From Trochalopteron elliotii (lineage: Eukaryota; Chordata; Aves; Passeriformes; Leiothrichidae): DNA of 64,000 bases. Every line of letters begins with the position of its first letter. Positions within the stretch are counted from its first letter, which is position 1. The translations under genes were made by a program, and so were the position numbers. Below, piece after piece: positions 34,576-44,340 of this stretch. The stretch is from NCBI GenBank assembly GCA_024734555.1, contig JANPWX010000202.1, forward strand, positions 372,001 through 436,000. Reading direction: 5' to 3'. The notes beneath the pieces were generated by a model, which searched no databases, was not told the DNA's origin, and worked only from the letters and a program-made list of their open reading frames with translations.

Positions 34576-36799
34576 CTCTGCTCTAAGCCAAAGCTTGTGC
34601 CAGGCAGCTCCTAGTCAGCCTGTGCTCAAGAAGAAAATCTCAGTTTTGAAGGTCAGACCCTAAAGTTACTGGCATGTCAGCCAGCCCAAGATACAAGACT
34701 ATCCCTCTTTTTTTTCTTCACTTTTTCCCTGAATTCTCAGTGTTAACAACACTGTGACCAAGTAAGGCCACAACAGCAAGTAAATATCCCATCACAAATG
34801 ACTCAGCTGCACAGGGAATGGTGTGGGCAGTGGCGAGAGGGATTTGCAGTTTTGGAGGTGACAGGAGACAATTTGACTTCCCCTGACCATTTAAAGATGC
34901 CCTGCTTTGCTTTGCCTTGCAGCAGAGGCTCCAAATGATGCCTTCTCCAGTCCTTGCTGGGAGCAGGAGGGCAAAGCATCCTTGAACAGCAGCTCAAGTT
35001 TTGGTGCCATTCAGACAGAGCCTGCCAGCCAACCCGCCTGCTCTGGAGTGGTTTGGGCAGTCGGCCAGGCAGAGCTGCTGGTTCAGCTTTATTCTGTGTA
35101 ATAAATGTGCTCTGGCACTGCACCAACTGCCTTATCTGCTTGTAGGGACACAATTCCCCAGGGAGCCAGCCTCCAGGCCCAGCTAGGATTATGCTCAGTA
35201 GGCAAAGGGAGCCAGTTCAGATGCTCAACACATCATCTTTGCTTTTCTAAGTCCCGCTCATGTTGAAAGAGAGAGTGTGACCAAGTTCAGGAGAGGAAAT
35301 TAGCCAAGGGAACTCATCTTTTATCTGTCTTAATTAGGTATTAATAAAACCCATCATTGACTCTCCCTTGCAGTTATCAGTCAGTCAGTGGTATATGGTA
35401 TTACAGTCAATCATCTGCCCCTCAGGGTCACTGAAGGACTGTCCCAATCACACCAGAGGCAGTGAGAACCTGTTCCATGACATCAGTTGGATTCAGATGG
35501 TGTTGTGCATGCAAAATACCTTCTGATTACACAGGCAGAAGCATTGCCTACCAGTAAATTCCCCTGAGATCAATGGAAATGTTTTCCTGCATCATCCATG
35601 CACTAGAAACCAAATGACCCCACCTCTGTCTGTAAACACAAACCTTGAACTTGGCCCATCCCACACATGCTTGGGAAGATTTGTCTCCTCCCTTGGGGAA
35701 ATAGGACTAAGACTGAGACTTTAAGGGGTTAAATGAAGGGTGAATATATGCTCACAAAAGCCAGAGGACAGCTTCTGTCATATCAGTTCTGGCACTGGAC
35801 AACAAATGCAGGCTTTAAGCTCAGGGTGGAGGGGGCAGATGGTGGGAAAAACATGAGAGCAAAGCACCCACAGACCTGGATTCAGCTGCAGCTCCAGATC
35901 CAAAAGCATGTGGCCATTCCTATATGGTGGTTTTCTGCATGGTGCAGAACCTCAGCCTCTTCTGAGCCAACTCAGGGAGGCAGAACAGCATGTGCAGAAA
36001 GATCTGGGAGGTTGTGATAGTGCTTTTCTCTTTGGGCAGATGTGTACTCACCATTAAAAGCACATTGGATGTTTCTCATTGGGCAACTCAGACAATACAC
36101 AGACAAGTAAATAAATACAGAAAAACCCCAAGGTTTGGGTGCTGTTTGAAAATGATGAATTTTGTACACTGTAAGTTTTATGCAAATGAGTTTTTGCACA
36201 TCCATATATAATCCTTATACCATATATTAATCCATATACCAGTTGGATTAAACCATTATGTGAGCTTGGGAAACAAAGCTACTGTTCCAGAGGTATCAGC
36301 ATGTGTGTGTGCCTCATACACAGCACTTGCAAAACAGTAATTGGAACAGCTTTTCTGGCTTCGGTTTTGAGAAACACTGAGAGCCTGAAGAAGTTCAATC
36401 TCTTTAGTTTCCCACTCTGGCTACGTTATGAGAGGCAGGAGCAGCCTGGTCTGCAGGAGAGAGCAGAAGCAGAGAGGGGCTGAAACTCATATTTTTGCAG
36501 AGATTTTTCAAACACATCCTCATTTGTTTGTTGGAGACAAACAAACTTTCAAACACATCCAGTCATCGCTGAGCCCTGCCCTGGCTGCCTGGCATTGCTT
36601 CCTGCAGCCTCTCTTGGTGCCACATCTTGGATAACCCAGGTGTGATTCCAGGAATCAGCATTCGTGGCAGATGACAGTACTTTAGGTACCATCCTAAAGT
36701 AACAGACCTCCTTTCATCTGCACAAAAGGGAGATTTCATCCAGCAACACAATGTAATTCCCTTCAAAACTGTAGCTAAAACCTCTTCTATCACTCTAAG
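34576..36799. other. Unassigned stretch with a possible conserved block
   Basis: 35320-35440 is repeat-free and has 'cttaattaggtattaataaa' and 'cagtcagtcagtgg'; it may be a conserved element. The rest holds nothing I recognise. No gene. Confidence 0.35.
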
Positions 36800-36960
36800 C
36801 TGTTTGTTTAATTCTCCGTATTACTTAATGTTCTATTAAAATTCTCTCTTCTTAAATGCTTATTGAAGCAAACCAGAAGTGCATAAAACCAATGTAATTA
36901 GCAATAAAAATAATTCCAGGCCCCGATTACTTCATTAATATGGAAAGAAGTGCAAATTGC
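36800..36960. promoter_or_regulatory. Candidate conserved non-coding element
   Basis: An AT-rich unique block with 'ccaatgtaattagcaataaa', 'ccgattacttcattaatatgg' and 'ttacttaatgttctattaaa'. The density of ATTA words and absence of simple repeats suggest a homeodomain-type enhancer. There is no reading frame and no direct proof. Confidence 0.27.
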
Positions 36961-37834
36961 ACAGAAGCAACTTTGCCTACAGGTACAGAGCTGGTGCAGC
37001 ACCATTAATGGTAATGGTACCACCAGGGACAGGGGCTCTTCTTACTCCAGCAGGGTTCACTTCATGAGAAGTTTGTTCAGATTCTGCAGGAATTTTGTGC
37101 TCTTGTTTATTGTTCTTTTTTATTATTTTTTCCACAGTGCCTCAATTTTTTTGCTATTATTTTTTAACATCTAAGATAGTGAAGTACCTGTAACATCCTG
37201 CCTTGACATTCACACATCCTTCCCACCACTGCTTTGTACCAGCAGTTTCTCCAGGAGATAATTCCTCTCCCTTTTCCTCCCCCTGAAGAAGCAATTCCTT
37301 CTTGTCAACACTTCAAGCAGTGCTTTTCAGCTGTGGCAGCATCCAGTAGCTAAGCAACAAACAACATCCCCAAACACGAAATCGAGGTGCAGGGGAGAAA
37401 AATCCCTGCTGAGCACATTATAGAGCAATCCAGGGAAAATTGCTGCATCATGGACACTTTGGCTTCATGCTGAAAAGGAATCAGTTCCCACATCTGGAAA
37501 ATAACCCAATGTCTGAAGTGCCAGGGTGCTTGCCACCTCCTTCTGCTGTAGCCATTGGCAGAGTTTTGGCCCTGGCTTGGTCCTCACAGACAGTCTGAGG
37601 AATCCTCCAGGCATGCAGTGCTGGGAGCATCATTCCTTGATTCCCATCATTTGCAGGCAGCAGAGAAGAAAATTAGGACATGAGTGGAAATGCCTTATGC
37701 TCAGTGGGTTACCCCATCTTGGCAAAGCTTGGGAGAGGAGAGCAAGGCTGTGAGAGCACTGCAGCCAGAGCTGAGATACTGCCACAGCCCTTTAGATACC
37801 TGGGGACTATGTATCCCAAATACCAAAATATCCA
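36961..37834. other. Unassigned non-coding stretch
   Basis: A T-rich stretch lies at 37090-37165. No gene or repeat family was recognised. Confidence 0.4.
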
Positions 37835-37867
37835 ATCCCGTCCCGTCCCGTCCCATCCCATCCACCC
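37835..37867. repeat. (CCCGT/CCCAT)n pentanucleotide microsatellite
   Basis: Five or six tandem units of tcccg, passing into tccca. The CpG at each of the first units has been kept, while the later units carry the deamination product. Confidence 0.8.
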
Positions 37868-38029
37868 TTTTCTGGAAAACATTACCAGCAGCTAAAAGCC
37901 AGTGTAATTACAGGTATCATACAGTCATGGGTCTTTCTGGTTGGTGGTTGGAGAATTTTCTAGTTGATCTTGGTTTTTGACCCCTGCACTTAAAAACTAC
38001 TCTTCACAATGTTGGGCTAAAGCCAAGAG

Positions 38030-38560
38030 CCAACACCAACCTAATCAGCTTTTAAAACATCCCCTTTCATTTGTTTCTTTTTGCTGCTTCCATTTTCTTT
38101 CCTCTCCCACATACACTACTGTGACTGAATAATCTGAAGCACAATTTCCTTTTAATAGGCAAATGACTTTTAGTTGGCCCCTGAGTTATGGCCTAACATG
38201 TTTCATTATACAAGCCATAAAACCTTTCCATATATTGTACATTTTGTTTCAACAGACTTATTAATGAGAAAACAAAGTTCATCACATTAAAAGAGTAAAA
38301 GCAGCTAATAGGCACCTAATTCCTTGCATAACTGACTGGATTGATAGCTCAGCAAGGCTACTCTAACAAGAAAATAGTAAATGCATAATGAGCTGTTTCT
38401 GATCCCCGAATCAGGCTTGTGCAGCCTGTTTTAGAGAAGATATTCAGAATATTATTACCCTGAGCTGAAGCAAGGCTGTGTAAGAAGAGAATTGGAGCTG
38501 AGCTCCATATAATAGCTCCTGTGCTATTATATTTAGAAATTCACTGGGAGGATATTATTG
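38030..38560. promoter_or_regulatory. Candidate conserved non-coding block
   Basis: A 500-bp AT-rich, repeat-free stretch with many enhancer-like words: 'ccttttaataggcaaatgac', 'agacttattaatgagaaaac', 'gtaaatgcataatgagctg', 'gggaggatattattgac' and 'caatcgatgaac'. It has short open frames only. It resembles the AT-rich conserved elements that surround developmental regulators in vertebrates. The call is by texture. Confidence 0.28.
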
Positions 38561-39018
38561 ACTACAATCGATGAACAGGGTGACCAATACATCAGCAGCA
38601 TTTAAAGAGGATGCTCTGGGTCAACAAATAGACTTCCTAGTCCACCAGGGATTGCTTGTTCAGCTGTAAACCTGAGCCTGAGAGCAAAAACCTTTGGTAA
38701 GAACCATGCTTTGGATGGAGTTTGGTCAACAGAGCACATTAAATACCAATGCCCATTCAGAAAGAGAGAAAACCCAGATGGAAAGCAGAGGAGCAAAGGT
38801 CCACTTGGATGTTTGTCTTACTCCTGCATGAAGGTCTTCATGAATTTAGGGGCAGCAAATTGCCATTCCTTCAAATCATCTCCCCAGTCTCTTTGCTGGG
38901 ACATTCACCCCAACACAACTCTTGCCTTCTTGAACCAACAGAGGAGTTGTGTCCCTTTGGGCACAATGAGGTGATAAAAAAGGTGTGGAAAGCTTTTGTC
39001 CACAGAAATATGCTGCTG

Positions 39019-39019
<1 letters not shown>
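38561..39019. other. Unassigned non-coding stretch
   Basis: Two overlapping + frames of 87 and 90 codons run through this part towards the GAT tract. Neither resembles a known protein. Confidence 0.4.
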
Positions 39020-39079
<60 letters not shown>

Positions 39080-39084
39080 AATCC

Positions 39085-39131
<47 letters not shown>

Positions 39132-39140
39132 AATCCATGG
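39020..39140. repeat. Duplicated (GAT)n microsatellite
   Basis: Twenty GAT units (39020-39079) end in 'aatccatg'. A second run of about 15-16 units (39085-39131) ends in the same 'aatccatg' word. The tract plus its 3' flank therefore appears to have been duplicated as one block. Histidine-, isoleucine- or serine-only frames on the minus strand come solely from this repeat. Confidence 0.92.
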
Positions 39141-40494
39141 CCTCATTCGTAAGCCCCCAGGTTCATAGAAGAGGTAGGCTGGCCTTTAGGGATGGAGACA
39201 AGCTATGCAGGTGTGTTGAATACTGAAATAAATAATAACCACAGAGAAATTGCTGGCAACTTTACTGTGAGGATGCCAGCTCACATGTAAGACCCCTGAG
39301 TTGCCCTTCCTTTCTCAGGTTAAGGTATTTTTTGGTTAAAAAGTAATTCAAAGCATTTTGTTGTCTTAAGTTATGGGTAGAGGAGACTTCTGCTTATTTT
39401 TGGGCTCAGGCTTGGCCCCAGGCAGTTCATCACTGAAGCTGTGATGACTTCTGCCAGTTTTTCATCTGGCTCCTGTGTAGAAAACTCTGAAGAAGCAACT
39501 ATTTTCCCTTTTTTCATCTTTACTTAAGGCTTTTTCATGTCACTGGGAAGCTGCCATTCTCGAATTGCCCCAGTCCTCAGCATAGAAAAAGCTCATCCCT
39601 CCCTTATCAAGGTGCCAAGTAGCTTCTTACAGCAGCACTGTGGAAATCACAGATCCTCTGCACTGTCAGATTGTTTGGTCGACTGTGTGGTGATGGGCTG
39701 AGCAGTGTGGATGGCAGAGCCTGATGCTCTCTATACCTTGTGCCAAACCACATTTCCTGTACCTTAGACCTGGCTGTTGCACTCTCACGGTGTTTTCCTG
39801 ACACTTTGCAACTCCATAGTCACCAGAACTACTTAAGAGTTAAAACAGAGAGGGTTTATCTGGAAAATCACAGTGCAAAATTTAAATACACAAAAATGGT
39901 TATTAAAAATACATAACAATGGTGCTAATGCACTCATACCATACTGAAGGAATATTTACTTATTTACATTTTTGCTGTGTTCCTGTAGCTCAAGTGAAGC
40001 TGCTCTTCCTGTTCACGCACGTACTGAGCCCTTTGATTTCTGTGGCATCATGATTTCATTGCTTTGTCCCTTGGAAACTTTTCCTGAATTGTTCTCTGCA
40101 GCTTAGCAACCTGAAACCACCTGTATAACACCAGCCTGTCTCAAGCATATAATTCTTTCCTCGGTCCCCTCGCTCATTTTTAATCCATAATTTATTGGCT
40201 TTTTATGTGTAAGTGCTGACTGCTCCTTTGGACTGGCCTGGAATTGGCTTTGCCTTTAGATTTTGCTGGACAAGACCTTCCTCAGGGGGTTAATATGGAA
40301 GTCTGTTGAATGTATAGCTTTCCACAGGCTCATGACTCATGAAGTCAGACAGATGAAGCAGCTGGGGTGGAACCTGCACCACATTCAGCAGTTACAGGGC
40401 TGCCTTCTGGGCTGGGATGTTCAGCTTAGGAAAGTAGAATTGTCCTCAAGTTGTCTCAGTGTCTACCAGGGACCACAGAGTGATCCTGACTGGA
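39141..40494. other. Unassigned non-coding stretch
   Basis: No gene was recognised. 40170-40215 has 'tttttaatccataatttatt' and might belong to a conserved element. Confidence 0.38.
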
Positions 40495-40969
40495 TGTAGG
40501 AGAAGGGAATACAGGTGACCTGGCCCCTGATAATTAACAGCTGTGTTAATTACCCAATACATCCTCACCCCTGATGAGTCACAGCTGATAACAGATAAGT
40601 GTGATAAAGGGAGTGGGTTAAGCTGGTGAGGGGGAATCATCAAGGAGGAGGAACCTTGAGGAAGAGAGAAGGAGGATCCTGAGGAGAGAGAATCCCTGCT
40701 GCTGTGAGGTCAGTCTGGGTGTGCAGTCAGAGCCTGTTGTTGGAACCTGCAGTCACAGTCTGGCTGGGTAAAAGCTGCATTCAGAGTCTGTAAACCAATC
40801 CCAGCAGTCAGAGGCTACAAGGGAAACCTCCAGCAGGAACTTGCTGCAGGCAGAGTCAGTGAATGATTGGGGTCAGGATGGCTGAGCTGTAAAGAGGAAT
40901 AAACCAGGACCCTTTTTGTGCTGTGATAAACAAGAATTCTGTATCTTGGCTCATTTCTACCCTCTAACA
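40495..40969 (+). mobile_element. LTR-like element (solo LTR candidate)
   Basis: The block has LTR architecture: TG near 40495, an A/G-rich region with 27-bp direct repeats, an AATAAA signal at 40898-40903, a GT-rich stretch 'ctttttgtgctgtg' some 10-20 bp later, and a pyrimidine-rich end 'atttctaccctctaaca' with terminal CA at 40968-40969. It resembles bird retroviral LTRs in layout, but I cannot name the family. No clear target duplication was found and no internal retroviral sequence lies on either side. The 5' boundary is uncertain. Confidence 0.5.
40722..40830 (+). repeat. 27-bp degenerate direct repeats
   Basis: The word 'tgcagtcagagtctg' or a close variant starts at 40722, 40748, 40776 and 40803, at spacings of 26, 28 and 27 bp. 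Repeats of this kind in the 5' part of an LTR often act as enhancer units. Here they precede the AATAAA signal. Confidence 0.7.
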
Positions 40970-42829
40970 AGAGGGCTGCTGCAACAACTGGGCAACCAAT
41001 TCCCAGACAGCTAAATCAGAGAGGATGGATCCCATTGAATGCTCCATAGTTCTCTGTGATAGAAGCAAGATAATTAATTGTGGAGCCTTCAGTGGTGAAA
41101 CACCTCTTCTCATGCCCTCAGCTGCATCACCAAAAGCAAAGCAGTGAGAGGTTAAGGCCAACAGAGTCCTGCAGGTCTACAATTACAGAATTAAGTATTT
41201 CTTCTTCAAAGAAGATCCTGAACCTTCACAGGGCTGCACAGGCAGAGGGGCAGGTCTGGCATGAGCAGCCATCGTGTCTTAGGGCCAAGGTGGAAAAGAG
41301 GAACATCTCTCAAGGAGGGGAAAATAATGGAATGCTACATATCATAAAGTTCAGCTGCTCGTGCTTGAAAAACTGCTCTGCTGCTTCTAGGCTCCCTGCT
41401 CACAAAAAAAACCCCAGTCTGTTTTGACAGCAGTTGCTTTGATAATGGGATTTTCTGGGAGGGGTATGGGAGTGTTGGCCCGTGAGGATCCAGCCTCATT
41501 TCCAGCCCACATAGCTGCTCAGCCTGGCGGGTTCTCTGCAGGTCCCTGTAAACTGTACAGCTATTTCCCTGGCTTTTCTCAAACACCAATAAAATCAGAA
41601 CTTGCCTCCAGTAGTTCTGACACAGCTGCATGTAATGCTCCCCACAGCACTGCCCTGTCTCTCAGGAGCTGCTGTGACAGATCGGGGAGTTCTGCCAACA
41701 ACAGGGTTTTCTTCTCTCTGATTTTGCCTTGCTGACCATTTTGCTCTCCTCTGAGGAGTGTGTGCCTGAGGGCAGAGAGGGGAAGTTGATGCTGATCTGG
41801 CTGGGAGAGTTGCTGCTACTCCTTTCACCATGGTAACAGGGAGAAATTTGTATGCTCTGGGGATGGGAAGGTCTGTAGTATTTTACTAGGGGCTACTAAA
41901 AGTGGAGACTTTTCTTGTGAAAACTCTTTGGTCAAGGGGAGCAGAGGAGGCAATTGCCTTTTTGGTAGATTCCTGTAATTCCTTGCTTGGCAAAGGGTCA
42001 TGTTTCCCTCAGCAGGTGAGGGATTCTGTCAGTGAAATAATAACTCAGAGAAAGCAGCTCCCCCTGTGAGATGGAGGACAACCTCTCCCTCTTTAATTTG
42101 CTGTGTCTGGCATAGGACCACAATGGTCAGACATTAATTACTGTCTGGTGGAGTCTTCTCATTTCCAGTATATCCATTTCTATCTTACACTCTTCCACTC
42201 CCCACTTCTCACATTCCTTCATAACTATGAAATCTCCACACTGCTGGAGCAAAGTTTGCTATCTGGAAAGGCTGCCAAGGCTGTGTGCCCATGGCAGCAT
42301 CTGGAGTAGGAGGCTGTGTGGTGGCCCAGAACCCCCTGTCCCTGCCACCTTCACCTCAGAGGAGAGGGAGAGGTTGCTCCCAGCACCCCTGGACTGGGAT
42401 AACTGGGAGCCCTTGGCTTGGAGAGCTGAAAGTGGGGCCAGGGTGGAGGCAGCAGGTGAGTTCACAGCTGGGCACCGTTTTGGCTTTGCTTTCAGTACTA
42501 AAACATGGGGTAACCTTGGGAAGGGAGTTAAACACAACAAGTGCTCTCTGCTGATCATTCCACTAGACTGCTGCAGAACAAGGCACCAGTGCCAGAACTT
42601 CCCCACAGTTTTCCTTCAGCTGCTGGTGGCATAACCAGGGAGCATCAGAGAGGCTGAGGTGCTGCTGCTCCTGGGTTTGTGCCAGACCAGTAATCCCAGG
42701 TGAGTTTATAGTGCCATAAATCACACCTTCTTCAAAGCATCTCCCCTCCTACCGTTTTTGTGCAGTTTTGCTTCCCAGAGGTGCCTCCTGCATGGTTCCC
42801 CTGCGCTGGGAAATGAGAGTATCCAGCTG
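40970..42829. other. Unassigned non-coding stretch
   Basis: An A-rich 'aaaaaaaacccc' run lies at 41404-41415. A 135-codon + frame at 42227-42634 shows no recognisable domain. No transposable element was seen. Confidence 0.38.
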
Positions 42830-43270
42830 CAAAGATTAATTAGCACAAACACCTTCTGCCATTAAAAAAGCGTCATTGAGTGGGACAGGGCTCTGTGCCC
42901 CGGGGAGAGCACTGCCAGGCAGTCAGGCATGTGGTTTTACGAAAATTAGAGCTGCAATTTGAAGCAGTTTAGGTTTTTACCACTCAACTGTAATGTCCCC
43001 TTCACAGCGTTTTGTCCTTTGGAGCTGGATAGAAATCGACTCTCCCCCTGGTCTGCAGCCATTCTTTTGTGTTGGCAGCGGCTCTAATTATGCACCAATT
43101 AACCTTAATTAAACCAATTCCTGTGTAACTGCACATGCAGACAATGCACTGAACAAATGGCCTGACAAATATTGTCACTTTAAAGGCATAAACCCACATC
43201 AAATCCTTAATTGGAAAGTCAGATTGTAAATTGCTGCAGATTTGTAGCCCTTTGTTCTTAAAACGATTGA
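42830..43270. promoter_or_regulatory. Candidate enhancer with clustered homeodomain-type sites
   Basis: TAATTA (43085-43090), AATTAA (43097-43102) and TTAATTAA (43105-43112) fall within 28 bp, and 'gattaattagc' lies at 42834-42844. Around them come 'ctgacaaatattgtcacttt' and 'atccttaattggaaagtcag'. No simple repeat, transposable element or long frame is present. Dense, differently spaced ATTA sites in unique sequence are typical of developmental conserved elements. The factor and target gene cannot be read from the window. Confidence 0.38.
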
Positions 43271-44059
43271 ACAGGAGTAGTGGCCAAATACCCTGAAATG
43301 TTCCCAAAACCTTGGTTGAATTAATTTTCTTATATGCTGAGGCCAAAATATGTTATTTGTCTAGGAAAAGGGAATGATGGAGCATCCTTTACTGTAACAT
43401 ATGTCAGGCTGCACTAGAGGGTATCAGAATGGTGAGCCCAGGCAGAGACACCAAGTCCTCCTGCTGGAGGATGGGGGACTTAGTGCAAATTTCTGGATTC
43501 TTTGGCGATTCCTGCTGCCATCTGCCTTGCTGTTTGTGCAGAAAATGCTCCCTAAAGCTGGGGCTGTCCCTCGTGTCATGCCACGGAGCTGCAGTTTTGC
43601 GGCAGTGGGCTGCAGCTCGCACCCTGTAAGCAGCAATGCAGCCAACAGATGGTGCTCGCACACACGGCTGCTCCGGGTTTCTTCCCAAAATGCCACACAA
43701 GCTTTTTGAAATTTGGGATGCAATTTTTATTATTTTTAGGGAGCCGCTGCAAACAGCACAGTTTTTACTTTAATTTCTCTGAGCAGAGTAAGCCTCTGGG
43801 ACTGCTGGTGTGTGGGCAGAGTTCTTGCCAAAGGGGTTTCATATCTCCAGTTTGGCCCTTTGGCAAAGTTTGATATAGAGGAAATAAGTTAGACTGCGAA
43901 AAATTCCAGGCTCTGCATCACTAATTTTTCCTCCAGTGAAAAAAAAACCAAAAACCCAAAGACCTTGAGAAAGAGCAGCAAGGGAAAAAATTAATAACTA
44001 GCACTGAATTCAGAATTTTATCTTCCCTGCTGTTTGTAAAATGTGTTTAGTTGGGGGGT
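43271..44059. other. Unassigned stretch with a CpG-retaining part
   Basis: 43560-43690 keeps about seven CpGs ('gccacggagctgcagttttgcgg', 'gctcgcacacacggctg'), which is dense for this window. An A/C-rich run sits at 43939-43960. No gene was recognised, though several frames of about 100 codons are open on both strands over the CpG part. Confidence 0.35.
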
Positions 44060-44340
44060 GTGGGGAGAAAGCATCTCAAATCCTTTAATATGTATTGACT
44101 TTCTGGTGGTTCAGCTTTGTGCTGCTGAATGCTTCCCTTTCTGCAGCTAATCAAACAGGCTCTAGGCACGGAGCTTTGTGGGGAAAATACTCTGCCTTGT
44201 GAATACAGCAAATAAAAGCCGAGCTAATTAAGCATGTAAATCATGCCCATATAAATTAGCTGCTAACACGTTCCCTTGGCCGCTGGCGGCGGTGGGGAGG
44301 GGGATTTGCGGGATCCTCGTGCCCGGTGCCTGCCATGAGG
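44060..44340. promoter_or_regulatory. Candidate regulatory element with octamer-like palindrome and CpG patch
   Basis: AGCTAATT (44222-44229) and AATTAGCT (44254-44261) are exact inverted complements. Nested between them, GCATG (44232-44236) and CATGC (44242-44246) form another inverted pair, with 'catgtaaatcatg' resembling a POU octamer site. Right after it comes a small CpG patch, 'ttggccgctggcggcggtgg', at 44277-44296. The combination suggests a regulatory element. No reading frame is present. Confidence 0.33.

Noticed and set aside
38871..39146. Frames with long histidine, isoleucine or serine runs
   Set aside because: They are translations of the GAT microsatellite in different frames.
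42227..42634. 135-codon plus-strand frame
   Set aside because: No known motif, GC-rich local sequence, and a competing minus-strand frame across the same DNA.
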